Positions 9,009 to 17,606 of a stretch of 64,000 nucleotides of DNA are shown here, piece after piece. The stretch is from positions 1,426,001-1,490,000 of the forward strand of contig CBDDFS010000002.1 of assembly GCA_965227255.1 (NCBI GenBank), written 5' to 3'. The translations under genes were made by a program, and so were the position numbers. The notes beneath the pieces are model-generated. The model did not search any database and was not told the DNA's origin. It saw only the letters and a program-made list of their open reading frames with translations. The stretch's first letter is position 1; every line of letters begins with the position of its first letter. Source of the DNA: CBDDFS01 sp965227255 (GTDB lineage: Bacteria > Bacteroidota > Bacteroidia > Flavobacteriales_E > Vicingaceae).

Positions 9009-9390
9009 CCGATTCTAATTCAAAGGGCAATTCAACCACACTGCTTATTTCTTCTCCGTTTTCCTTCATGATCAGATCATCTGATTTGTATTTCCAGGTA
9101 ACTTTTACATCCTTTCCGGTTTTGAGTAATTCTTCCAGCTCAAAAATGATTTCCGTTATTTTTCTCGCTGTACTGGAATTATAATATTCAAAGAAAATAT
9201 TCAGGATGGTCATTTCTCTTGGATTCTTCAGATATTCATCAACCCAGTCGAAAATGGGATCAAAAAAACTACCAACATCCTCCGGCATAGATCTCCCGGA
9301 AATTGACAAAATTCCTTCCTGTGCATTCAGATACACTTCAGGTGAATAATCACTGGCATTAATTTTCAATTCATTCTGCATATGATTCAA
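9001..9390 (-). CDS. SiaC-family regulatory phosphoprotein (DUF1987)
   Basis: This is a 129-residue STAS-like single-domain protein. The sequence LNAQEGILSISGRSMPEDV near residue 21 and the segment ILNIFFEYYNSSTARKITEI at 62-81 are hallmarks of the DUF1987/SiaC family. In Pseudomonas, SiaC is phosphorylated on a Thr by SiaB, dephosphorylated by SiaA, and when unphosphorylated activates a diguanylate cyclase. The likely phosphosite here is within NSSTARK (S72, S73 or T74). The gene overlaps the upstream SiaB-like gene by four bases (ATGA), so they should be co-translated. No GGDEF protein is in the window, so the downstream target here is unknown. Confidence 0.88.
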   Translation of the reverse strand: MNHMQNELKINASDYSPEVYLNAQEGILSISGRSMPEDVGSFFDPIFDWVDEYLKNPREMTILNIFFEYYNSSTARKITEIIFELEELLKTGKDVKVTWKYKSDDLIMKENGEEISSVVELPFELESVS

Positions 9391-10469
9391 ATTTGAAGTA
9401 ATATGTTCACAACGTTATTTCCTCGGTTCTGAGTAAAATTGTATTCAACTCTGGTTGAAGACCTTCTCAACATTTCGATGATTCCGAGGCTTGATCCTTT
9501 TTTATTTTCTGGGTCGCCATTCCGAAGTATGTTTTTATACTGTTCATTCAGTTCATCAACACTCATGTCTCGGTATTCATTCAGCTTCCGCTCCAGGATT
9601 TCTTTATCCTCATTTCCCACATGATTGCTTCCCCCAATCAAAAAAGAACCATTTCTTTCACCAATTAAAATTATACCATCCTGTCGATCTTCGAATTCCA
9701 TTCCGTGCTTCGACATATTCTGCAGGAATTCCATGAGTGCAATCATCACTTTCTTTTCGGTGTGCAATTCAACTTCCTGAGAGGCTATGGATTTTTCCAC
9801 CATGTTTATAATTGGTAGAATCGTGTTCATGGAAATATCACCTTGATACACAAGGAAAATATTATTCTCCAATAATTTTTTTCTAAGATCAATGCTCTTG
9901 CTCAAAGACAGATCTTCTGAACGAATTCCATCTGAAGCCATCATGGCTTCGAACTTCATTTGGAAATAAAAATAAGAGAGGTCATTTCCGACATCTCTGA
10001 ATTCAAAATCGAGTTTGTTTCTACTTTTTCTGGCCATCTCGATCAAACCCAAACCGGCGCCTCCTTTTTCTGAAAACTGATTGTTCTTCAATGTCTCTAC
10101 ATAGATCTGTTTCAATTCATCTTTTGACAAAGAGTTCAGGTTTTCAAGTTTCTCTGATAAAGTCTCAACCGCCTCATTGGCCACAATGTTACCAGAGGCA
10201 ATGTGCAACATGCCTTCATCATTTCTAGTGAGGAAAAAGCCATTTTCAATGCTCGATTCATTATGACGAACGATGTTCTGAAAGCACTCGGCAATCAGAA
10301 ATCCGGTTTTTTTCTGTAGTTTGTTGAGGTCGCTGCCGTCATCAAATTGAGCCCCTGAAAGCCCAATGACCTGTGCCGTAACTTCGTCTGAAAAATTTCC
10401 GGAATAGAGGAGGGACATCTCATCATTTTTCAGTTCAGTAAAGAAGTCATTCAAGGTGGCAATGTCCAT
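9387..10469 (-). CDS. Tandem-duplicated SiaB-family protein kinase (DUF6272)
   Basis: The 360-residue protein contains two copies of a GHKL-like kinase domain of the SiaB type (about 1-180 and 190-360). Copy 1 has the N-box E61/N65/H69 in AECFQNIVRH, the segment LHIASGN (88-94) and the G-box GGAGLGLIEMAR (136-147). Copy 2 has E247/N251/H255 in MEFLQNMSKH, the segment FLIGGSN (276-282) and GSSLGIIEMLRR (325-336). Both ATP-binding sites therefore look intact. SiaB kinases are normally a single domain of about 180 residues. It precedes and overlaps the siaC-like gene. A TACCTTTA box at 10506-10499 may drive the pair. Confidence 0.87.
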   Translation of the reverse strand: MDIATLNDFFTELKNDEMSLLYSGNFSDEVTAQVIGLSGAQFDDGSDLNKLQKKTGFLIAECFQNIVRHNESSIENGFFLTRNDEGMLHIASGNIVANEAVETLSEKLENLNSLSKDELKQIYVETLKNNQFSEKGGAGLGLIEMARKSRNKLDFEFRDVGNDLSYFYFQMKFEAMMASDGIRSEDLSLSKSIDLRKKLLENNIFLVYQGDISMNTILPIINMVEKSIASQEVELHTEKKVMIALMEFLQNMSKHGMEFEDRQDGIILIGERNGSFLIGGSNHVGNEDKEILERKLNEYRDMSVDELNEQYKNILRNGDPENKKGSSLGIIEMLRRSSTRVEYNFTQNRGNNVVNILLQI

Positions 10470-10498
10470 TTTTATCGGCTGAGTTTTTGGCGAAGGTT

Positions 10499-10506
10499 TA
10501 AAGGTA
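10499..10506 (-). promoter_or_regulatory. Possible -7 box of the siaBC-like operon
   Basis: The minus strand reads TACCTTTA, one mismatch from TAnnTTTG, 29 bases before the ATG at 10469. This is weak evidence. Confidence 0.3.
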
Positions 10507-10548
10507 AATCAAATCATCATATATCAAAATCATGACAACTTAAATCCT

Positions 10549-10556
10549 TATTTTCG
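10549..10556 (+). promoter_or_regulatory. -7-like box of the exchanger gene
   Basis: TATTTTCG is one mismatch from TAnnTTTG and ends six bases before the ATG at 10563, again the very short spacing seen at mnmE and dapF. Confidence 0.4.
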
Positions 10557-10562
10557 GTACAA

Positions 10563-11525
10563 ATGAATCTCTTCGATATTCATAGCGTTTATATCTGGTT
10601 TCTGATCTTCCTGGCGGGTATTTTCATTCTTGTTAAGGCGGCGGATTATTTCAATAAATCTGCGGAAAACATTGGACTTTCTTTTGGAATGTCACCTTTT
10701 ATCATTGGAATCCTCCTCACTGCCATTGGCACATCTCTTCCTGAATTGATCACCTCCGTTCTGGCTGTATTGAGCGGTAGTTCAGAGATTGTTGCCGGAA
10801 ATGTTACGGGATCGAATATTTCTAACATTCTTCTGATCATAGGAATTGTTGCTGTGGTAAACAGACTTCCCATAAAAATGCACGCTGAGTTCATCAATGT
10901 AGATCTCCAATTCCTTATCGGCTCAACCATATTTGCGACGATATGTCTGGTTGATGGAAAGTTCACCATGTTTGAGGGAATACTTTCACTGACGGCCTTT
11001 CTTGTGTACTTTATCTATTTGGTCAGGAGCACGAAATTCAGTCGTATTGAAAGCAGAATGCAAGCCAAAGAAAAGAAAGCCGGTTTCAGAGATTATCTTC
11101 AATTTGTTTTCAGTGGTTTTCTGATTTATATAGCTGCGCAGATTGTTATTGAATCTATTGTATTTGTTTCGGGATATTATCGCATTGGAGCCGGTATTGT
11201 TGCGGCCGGAGCATTGGCTCTCGGAACATCTCTACCTGAACTTGTAGTGAGTCTGGATGCAGTAAAAAAAGGCAATGTCGACTATGCCATTGGGAATATC
11301 CTTGGTTCTTCTATATTCAATTCTTTTTTGGTTTTAGGTTATTCTTCTCTGTTCGGACAATTAAAAGTAGAGACAGAAGTAATAAGCATTGCTCTGCCAT
11401 TCATGGTTGTGGCGACCTTCCTCTTTTATCTTATGACAAGGGATAAGACGGTCACTCAGTGGGAGGGCTATCTATACATTCTAATTTATATTCTCTTTAT
11501 TTCTAAACTTCTTAGCACCATATAA
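10563..11525 (+). CDS. CaCA-family sodium/calcium exchanger-like protein (YrbG-like)
   Basis: This 320-residue inner-membrane antiporter has about ten membrane helices and the two inverted alpha-repeats of the CaCA family. Repeat 1 shows GTSLPELITSVLA and GNVTGSNISNILLIIG; repeat 2 shows GTSLPELVVSLDA and GNILGSSIFNSFLVLG. The Glu residues in the GTSLPE motifs and the Asn residues in GSN/GNILGSS are the usual cation ligands. It probably exchanges Ca2+ for Na+ or H+. Length is normal. The stop lies two bases before the TTG start of the P-loop kinase gene, so the three genes at 10563-13013 may be one operon. Confidence 0.93.
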   Translation: MNLFDIHSVYIWFLIFLAGIFILVKAADYFNKSAENIGLSFGMSPFIIGILLTAIGTSLPELITSVLAVLSGSSEIVAGNVTGSNISNILLIIGIVAVVNRLPIKMHAEFINVDLQFLIGSTIFATICLVDGKFTMFEGILSLTAFLVYFIYLVRSTKFSRIESRMQAKEKKAGFRDYLQFVFSGFLIYIAAQIVIESIVFVSGYYRIGAGIVAAGALALGTSLPELVVSLDAVKKGNVDYAIGNILGSSIFNSFLVLGYSSLFGQLKVETEVISIALPFMVVATFLFYLMTRDKTVTQWEGYLYILIYILFISKLLSTI

Positions 11526-11527
11526 TC

Positions 11528-12040
11528 TTGAAAAAACCAGTGGTCATTGTCTGTTTTGGTTTACCTGGAAGTGGGAAAACATTTTTATCTGAGCGGCTTT
11601 CAAAAAAACTAGATATTGTTCATCTCAGTACCGATAGAATCAGAAAAGAACTTTTTGACGATCCCATGTATTCAAAGGAAGAGAAAGAAAGGGTTTACAG
11701 TGAGTTATTTCAACGTCTTACTGGGCTATTGCAAAAAGGAAGATCTGTTGTTCTGGATGCTACTTTCTCCAGCAAGGACCAGAGAGAACTGCTCAAGTTA
11801 ATGATGGATAAACATTCAATAACACCGCTTTATATTGAGCTTTTCGCTTCATACGAAGTGACTAGAGAAAGGACTGAAAAGAAGAGGGATTGGAGTGATG
11901 CAGATTATGAGGTTTTTCTCATGTTGAAAGAATTATATCCGGTCATGGAAGAAGATCATTTGAAGTTTGATTCGGGTCTTTGGAGTGTCGAAGAGATAAT
12001 GGGCGAAATAATCAATAAAATTCAGGACAGTGACGAATAA
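11528..12040 (+). CDS. AAA/P-loop predicted kinase (COG0645-like)
   Basis: A 170-residue P-loop protein with Walker A GLPGSGKT at residues 11-18, followed by LSTDRIRKELF and a Walker B-like VVLDATF, the pattern of small-molecule or zeta-toxin-like kinases. The start is TTG at 11528, two bases after the exchanger stop; a GTG four codons later is an alternative. In many bacteria this domain is fused behind an APH-like domain in one protein. Here it is a separate gene placed before the APH-like gene and overlapping it by 11 bases. The substrate is unknown. Confidence 0.82.
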   Translation: MKKPVVIVCFGLPGSGKTFLSERLSKKLDIVHLSTDRIRKELFDDPMYSKEEKERVYSELFQRLTGLLQKGRSVVLDATFSSKDQRELLKLMMDKHSITPLYIELFASYEVTRERTEKKRDWSDADYEVFLMLKELYPVMEEDHLKFDSGLWSVEEIMGEIINKIQDSDE

Positions 12041-13013
12041 GGAAGTCATTGAATTAAAGCAAAATCTGAATGCCGAGCTTGTTGAGACCCATATTTCATG
12101 GGTTTTGTTAACCGAAGACAAAGCATATAAAATCAAAAAACCGGTAAAATTTTCTTTTCTGGATTTCTCTGATATCAAAGTAAGAAAAGAAATGTGCGAA
12201 ATGGAGTTGCAACTGAATCAACGACTGTCGGATATATACGAAAATGTGATTGCCATTGAGTCCTATGATAAAGGAATCACCTTGTCAGAGAGCCCTGAAA
12301 AAATTATCGATTTTGCCGTAGTAATGAGGAGAATGCCCGATGAAGATCGAATGGATCTCAGACTCGAGCAAGGTGAGGTGAAGCAGGAAGAAATGATCAG
12401 GCTTAGTAAGAAGCTAGCTGTTTTTCACCGGGAAAGCCTTGTGGTAAAAAACCTGGATGATCCTGCCTTTGTCGAAAAGAGATTCAGGGATGTGATGCAG
12501 GTGCGTGCTTGGGTCGTAAAGTATTTCAGTGAGCGTCATGCTGAATTGCTTGACCGGAGTATGACGTATCATGAAGATTTTATTCAAGACAATTATTCAA
12601 TTTTCGATGCACGGGCACGGGAAGGATTTAAAAGAGATGTCCACGGGGATCTTCATACCCAGAATATTTTTCTCTCGGAGAATATTGAAATTTTTGATTG
12701 TATTGAATTCAATCCTCAATACAGGGAAATTGATGTGATCAGTGAAGTGGCTTTTTTGGTCATGGACCTCGAGTCATATCACAGATACGATCTTGCGAAA
12801 TCTTTTCTGGAAAGCTATCTGGCGGAATCAAATTCAATCCGTTCTAAGCAGGATTGGAATCTGTTTCACTACTATAAAATGTACCGCGCAAATGTTAAGA
12901 TCAAGGTGCTCGGTTTGCGAGCAATGAACGATCCTGATTTGCGCAACAATTGGTTGATGACAAGGGTCGAAAATTACTTGCGCCTTATGTCGGAATATCT
13001 TGAACTAAAATAG
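12030..13013 (+). CDS. Aminoglycoside phosphotransferase-like kinase (COG2187-like)
   Basis: A 327-residue protein-kinase-fold enzyme. The catalytic loop reads RDVHGDLHTQNIF (H-G-D-x-H-x-x-N), and the metal-binding motif follows as IEIFDCIEFNPQYREID. The N-terminal part contains VLLTEDKAYKIKKPVKF, the ATP-lobe Lys region. The start is GTG 12030 inside the end of the preceding P-loop kinase frame. The family is housekeeping-like and poorly understood; antibiotic resistance should not be assumed. Its partner domain lies in the neighbouring gene, so the two products probably act together. Confidence 0.85.
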   Translation: MTNKEVIELKQNLNAELVETHISWVLLTEDKAYKIKKPVKFSFLDFSDIKVRKEMCEMELQLNQRLSDIYENVIAIESYDKGITLSESPEKIIDFAVVMRRMPDEDRMDLRLEQGEVKQEEMIRLSKKLAVFHRESLVVKNLDDPAFVEKRFRDVMQVRAWVVKYFSERHAELLDRSMTYHEDFIQDNYSIFDARAREGFKRDVHGDLHTQNIFLSENIEIFDCIEFNPQYREIDVISEVAFLVMDLESYHRYDLAKSFLESYLAESNSIRSKQDWNLFHYYKMYRANVKIKVLGLRAMNDPDLRNNWLMTRVENYLRLMSEYLELK

Positions 13014-13051
13014 TTTTTGACCACATTTTTTTTCTTCTGCCCTAACATCCT

Positions 13052-13059
13052 TAAGTTTA
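13052..13059 (+). promoter_or_regulatory. Possible -7 box of haloperoxidase-like gene
   Basis: TAAGTTTA, one mismatch from TAnnTTTG, ends seven bases before the GTG at 13067. It supports that start codon but is weak alone. Confidence 0.3.
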
Positions 13060-13066
13060 TGATGTT

Positions 13067-15247
13067 GTGCGATGTAAAAAATGGACATTTTTACTCCTAA
13101 TGCTGATCAGTTTTCCTACACTGGCTCAGCATTCTGTAGCGAGAATTTGGAACGAGGCTCTTTTACAAGCAATCCGTGATGATTTTGCCCGTCCAACTGT
13201 TCATGCGAGAAACCTTTTCCATACATCTGTGGCCATGTACGATTGCTGGGCAGTCTATGATACTATAGCTGAAACTTATTTCCTGGGTAAAACGGTCAAT
13301 AATTACTACTGTCCTTTCACTCCCTTCGATCTACCCAATGACATTGAATCGGCCAGAGAAGAAGCCATTAGTTATGCTACTTACCGACTTCTGAGCTATC
13401 GCTTTGCAAATTCACCTGGTGCGACAAGTTCATTGGCAAGGTTTGATTCCATTATGGACAGCCTTGGCTACGACAAATCAATAATTACACTGGATTATAC
13501 ATCACCGGCAGGTTTGGGTAATTATATAGCTACGTTTTTGATCAATTATGGTCTACAGGATTACGCCAATGAGCAAAATGATTACATCAATACGTTTTAT
13601 CAACCTGTAAATCCTACTCTTCTTCCCGTTGTGCCGGGAAATCCGGATATCCTTGATCCGAATAGATGGCAGCCTCTGTCGCTCAAAGTTTTCATCGACC
13701 AGAGTGGAAAGGTTCTTCCTTTGGGAACGCCTGAATTTCAGAGTCCGGAGTGGGGTAAAGTTTTGCCATTTTCACTCAAGGAGGAGGATTTAGATATTCT
13801 TGTCAGGGACAGCAATGACTATTACACTTTTCACGATCCGGGACCTCCGCCCATGATTGATACAAATTCAATTTCAGCATCCTCCGAATTGTATATGTGG
13901 AATTTTTCATTGGTCTCGAAATGGGGTTCTCACCTCGATGCCTCAGACACCCTCCGCTGGGATATATCACCTGCGTCTATTGGCAACATTGATTCTTTTC
14001 CGAAGGAATTTGCTGATTATCCGATGTTCTATAAAGAATATGAGGGTGGTGATATTGGAAAAGGCCATGATGAAAATCCGACCACAGGTCAGCCTTATCA
14101 ACCACAAATCGTTAAGCGGGCAGATTATGCCAGGGTGCTCGCAGAATTCTGGGCAGATGGTCCGGATTCCGAGACTCCTCCAGGGCATTGGTTTACAATT
14201 CTGAATTATGTGAGTGATCACCCGCTTTGTGAAAAGAAATTTAAAGGAGAAAGAGTAAAACTCGGTGATCTTGAATGGGATGTTAAAGCTTATTTTACTC
14301 TAGGTGGGGCAATGCATGATGCGGCCGTATCGGCATGGGGCATAAAGGGATATTACGATTATATCCGCCCGATTTCGGCAATTCGATTTATGGCGGACCT
14401 CGGGCAGAGTAGTGATACCTCCTTGTCAAATTACAATGTTGCCGGGATACCATTAGACAGTGGATATGTCGAAATTGTTAGTCCTACTGATCCATTGGCT
14501 GGAAGCAGCGGTCAGCACGTTGGAAAGATCAAGGTTTATTCCTGGCGGGGACCTGATTACATTCAAAATCCTGCTACAGATGAGGCAGGGGCCGGTTGGA
14601 TTCTAGCTGAGAATTGGTGGCCATATCAACGTCCTACTTTTGTGACTCCACCATTTGCCGGATACGTTTCAGGTCATTCTACTTATTCAAGGGCTGCTGC
14701 TGAAGTCTTAAGTCTCTTCACAGGAGATGACTTTTTCCCCGGAGGTATGGGAGAGTTTTTCGCAAAGAAAGATGCATTTCTTGTCTTTGAAAAAGGTCCA
14801 AGTGAGAACATTACCCTTCAATGGGCCACATACAGAGATGCATCAGATCAATGCAGTTTGTCCAGAATTTGGGGAGGTATTCATCCTCCTGCAGACGATA
14901 TACACGGAAGAATGATCGGTGAGAAGGTAGGTCAGGATGCTTTCTATTTCGCAGAAGAATATTTTGGTACAAAGTATTTATCTGTTGTTGATGAAAGCAA
15001 GCCTTCGGTTTTCAGATTATTCCCCAATCCAGTCTCTTCCAACGTACTCAATGTGCAAATTGAGGGAAGACAGGAAGGCTCAAAAATTGAAGTACTTGAT
15101 CTTCAAGGAAGAATTCTGCTACAAGAGGAAAAAACAGATCAAAATGAAGTGATCGAATTAGATATATCCGGACTCTCAAAAGGTAGCTACGTTCTAATTT
15201 TGGAAAGCTCCGGACATATTTATTCCGAGTTTTTTATCAGGAATTAA
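13067..15247 (+). CDS. Vanadium-dependent haloperoxidase-like PAP2 protein, type IX secreted
   Basis: The 726-residue protein has a signal peptide ending near TLAQ (residue 21), a large helical enzyme domain and a Por-type C-terminal sorting domain (about 645-726, FRLFPNPVSSNVLNV and GSYVLILES). The full vanadate/phosphate-binding set is present: K427 and R434-P435 (K-x6-RP), VSGH at 534-537, and S599-R600...G604-x-H606-xxx-D610. The family oxidises halides with peroxide or hydrolyses phosphate; sequence alone does not separate these. The start is GTG 13067, directly before the signal peptide. It converges with the FG-GAP protein gene, overlapping by four bases. Export through the type IX system is inferred from the C-terminal domain. 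Confidence 0.88.
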   Translation: MRCKKWTFLLLMLISFPTLAQHSVARIWNEALLQAIRDDFARPTVHARNLFHTSVAMYDCWAVYDTIAETYFLGKTVNNYYCPFTPFDLPNDIESAREEAISYATYRLLSYRFANSPGATSSLARFDSIMDSLGYDKSIITLDYTSPAGLGNYIATFLINYGLQDYANEQNDYINTFYQPVNPTLLPVVPGNPDILDPNRWQPLSLKVFIDQSGKVLPLGTPEFQSPEWGKVLPFSLKEEDLDILVRDSNDYYTFHDPGPPPMIDTNSISASSELYMWNFSLVSKWGSHLDASDTLRWDISPASIGNIDSFPKEFADYPMFYKEYEGGDIGKGHDENPTTGQPYQPQIVKRADYARVLAEFWADGPDSETPPGHWFTILNYVSDHPLCEKKFKGERVKLGDLEWDVKAYFTLGGAMHDAAVSAWGIKGYYDYIRPISAIRFMADLGQSSDTSLSNYNVAGIPLDSGYVEIVSPTDPLAGSSGQHVGKIKVYSWRGPDYIQNPATDEAGAGWILAENWWPYQRPTFVTPPFAGYVSGHSTYSRAAAEVLSLFTGDDFFPGGMGEFFAKKDAFLVFEKGPSENITLQWATYRDASDQCSLSRIWGGIHPPADDIHGRMIGEKVGQDAFYFAEEYFGTKYLSVVDESKPSVFRLFPNPVSSNVLNVQIEGRQEGSKIEVLDLQGRILLQEEKTDQNEVIELDISGLSKGSYVLILESSGHIYSEFFIRN

Positions 15248-17595
15248 TAAACTTCGATTTTCTTTTGAGTTAGACCTTTGTTGCTTTTTATTCTTACGAA
15301 ATATACCGCAGGGTTTAGTTTGTCAGTTGCAATGCTGATTCTGGATTGATCCCTGAATTCCTCCTGGTGCATTTTTCTACCTTCCATGTTGTATAATTCC
15401 ACTCTTTGAATCACTGCACCTTTTAATGTGAGATTTAATTCATTTCCTCTTTGAATTGGATTTGGAAATACATTTAAATCGAGATTGGAATTGAATTCCT
15501 CAACTCCGTCGCAGATCACAAACAAGACGTTTATTTCGTCTTCCATAGAGCATTGGTTTGAGTCGGTAACCTCAACGCTATAGGTCCCACTTTGCACAAC
15601 TTTCAAAATAGAGTCGGTCGAATTATCAGACCACAAATACTCATTCCAAATTCCATTGACACTCAAGGTAAGTGTATCAGGAATACATATGATCGTGTCC
15701 TCTCCCAGATCGATTTCTGGTGTAGTAAAATACTGCACTCTCATTGTATCCGAGTAGTGACAGCCGAAAGATTCAATATCCAGAGAATATGTGCCGGGAG
15801 AGCTGATTACTCTATCTTTTTGAGTACTAGAGTCTGACCATTGATAACATCCTTGAATTGGTAAGTCGATTACAATTTCTTCTCCAGGACAAAGGCTTGT
15901 GTCACTTAAAAAATCGTTGTATTCCACATCATTGAATTGAACCTCTATAGAGTTCGTGCTTGCCACCAAGCCCATTAAAGCTATGCATGTATAAGAGCCA
16001 CTGCTATCTACATAGATGCTCTGACTTGTATCTCCTGTATTCCACGAATAGTTGGTAAAGCCTGGTGGAGCCGTAAGCAAGATGCTATCTCCTGAACAAG
16101 GGTGAAAGCTGCCTATGGCCGCTAAATGAACATAAGCCTGAGGTATTATTCCTTCAACAATTCGGATGCTAGTGTTAACAGGAAGATCGTAATAACTGGC
16201 TACATATCCACCCGGCCATTTTACAAAAAGTGAATCAACAATTGTATCAGTGCCCAGACCGAAAATTTCATGATAAGAATTCTGACCAAGAAAACCTTCA
16301 CCGCAAACAATGATTCGGCTTTGATATTTGCCGCCGGAATAAAGGTGTATTGTGCTTCCAACGGCATCACGATTCATTTTTTTTCCTACAAGGTGAACTT
16401 TCAGGTAGTTACCTGAAGAGGAGGTATTTTCCCATAAATAAGGGGCTTGAAACAAATTATTTACTACGATGTCATAAAGTCCGTCAGCGTTGTGATCACC
16501 TATTGAGGTGCTGAAACTATAGGCTGTGTCATTAGCCATTGTGCTGATAGGTATTCTGGTGAAAGATCCACCCTGATTCTGATAGTAGCTTGAGCTCAAA
16601 GAACTCTGACCATTTTCTTCTGTTGCCACAAAGAGATCGAGATCACCGTCATTTTCCCCATCTAGAAAATTGGCACCCCAACAGAAACTATTTACAGATA
16701 GTCCAACTCCGCTGGCGGTATCCACATATTGAGAATTTCCAAGGTTATGCAAAAGGGAATTGCCGGGATGAGTATTGGTCACATAAATATCGGGAAATGA
16801 ATCTGCGTTGTAGTCATCAATTGTGGTACTCATTGCTTCCATGAATAACATAGTATTTGTGGCCAGACTCACATCGGTAAAGGTGCCGTTCTGGTTGTTT
16901 CTATACATTCTGTTCGGCCTTGAGGGTTTATCCGTCGTTGCATAAATGTCTGGAAATGAATCGCCGTTTATGTCAATGAAGGATGACACAAAAGACAGCA
17001 TGGTCGTGTCGTAGAGTCCGGCCGAAACTGTGACATCCGTAAATGAAAAATTCCCATTATTTCTATAAAGTCGATTCGATATAGGGCTACCGGCGATCAG
17101 TGTACTGAGATAAAAATCAAGAAGGTCATCCTGGTTATAATCACCAAATGAACAACCATAAGCAAGGATATGGCTGGTATCAATTCCAGAACCATGAGAT
17201 CTGTTCACCAGGTTCAGGCTACCAGTATTCTCATAGATCCGAATTCCATCGTCGAATGTTGAGACAAAAAAGTCTTTATCACCATCGTTGTCCATATCAA
17301 CCCAAAGCACTTGTTTTTGGTCACCGATATTGTCAACCAGCGAAGGTATTTTAGTCAGATCACAGCCATTGCCAAGAAAAAACTGAATACTGTCGCCGCT
17401 CCCTGTTCCCAGAGTCAAATCATCAAATCCATCATCGTTAAAATCTACGAATGTTGTACCTCCAGATCGAATACTAATGGTATCAACATGATTCAGTTCA
17501 ATATCACCGGCAACATCTTTAAAAGAAGTTTGACACAGGACATTAAAGCTATGAAGCGCGCAAATTAGTAGAAGTATGTGTTGATAAGCTTTCAT
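15244..17595 (-). CDS. FG-GAP/VCBS repeat protein with ASPIC/UnbV and type IX sorting domain
   Basis: The 783-residue secreted protein has a signal peptide (to about residue 22, VLCQ). About seven FG-GAP/VCBS-like repeats follow (DFNDDGFDDL, DMDNDGDKDFF, DYNQDDLLDFY, DINGDSFPDIY, DYNADSFPDIY), each with Asp-rich calcium-binding loops that suggest a beta-propeller. Next comes an ASPIC/UnbV domain (about 395-470, VGKKMNRDAVGSTIHL), Ig-like strands with paired Cys (SGSYTCIA, GTYSLDIESFGC, GTYSVEV) and a Por-type sorting domain (LNVFPNPIQRGNELNL). It is probably surface-attached or released, and adhesive or carbohydrate-related. No catalytic motif is visible. It may form a unit with the barrel gene at 17607. 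Confidence 0.88.
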   Translation of the reverse strand: MKAYQHILLLICALHSFNVLCQTSFKDVAGDIELNHVDTISIRSGGTTFVDFNDDGFDDLTLGTGSGDSIQFFLGNGCDLTKIPSLVDNIGDQKQVLWVDMDNDGDKDFFVSTFDDGIRIYENTGSLNLVNRSHGSGIDTSHILAYGCSFGDYNQDDLLDFYLSTLIAGSPISNRLYRNNGNFSFTDVTVSAGLYDTTMLSFVSSFIDINGDSFPDIYATTDKPSRPNRMYRNNQNGTFTDVSLATNTMLFMEAMSTTIDDYNADSFPDIYVTNTHPGNSLLHNLGNSQYVDTASGVGLSVNSFCWGANFLDGENDGDLDLFVATEENGQSSLSSSYYQNQGGSFTRIPISTMANDTAYSFSTSIGDHNADGLYDIVVNNLFQAPYLWENTSSSGNYLKVHLVGKKMNRDAVGSTIHLYSGGKYQSRIIVCGEGFLGQNSYHEIFGLGTDTIVDSLFVKWPGGYVASYYDLPVNTSIRIVEGIIPQAYVHLAAIGSFHPCSGDSILLTAPPGFTNYSWNTGDTSQSIYVDSSGSYTCIALMGLVASTNSIEVQFNDVEYNDFLSDTSLCPGEEIVIDLPIQGCYQWSDSSTQKDRVISSPGTYSLDIESFGCHYSDTMRVQYFTTPEIDLGEDTIICIPDTLTLSVNGIWNEYLWSDNSTDSILKVVQSGTYSVEVTDSNQCSMEDEINVLFVICDGVEEFNSNLDLNVFPNPIQRGNELNLTLKGAVIQRVELYNMEGRKMHQEEFRDQSRISIATDKLNPAVYFVRIKSNKGLTQKKIEVY

Positions 17596-17606
17596 GTTCT
17601 ATAAGG

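Noticed and set aside
11528..13013. Possible frameshift splitting one fused kinase gene
   Set aside because: The domain order is the reverse of the usual fusion, both products have their own complete motifs, and the overlap with a GTG start looks natural.
12030..13013. Aminoglycoside resistance gene
   Set aside because: The APH-like motif is shared with many housekeeping kinases (COG2187). The sequence gives no sign of resistance function, and the gene sits in a chromosomal operon.
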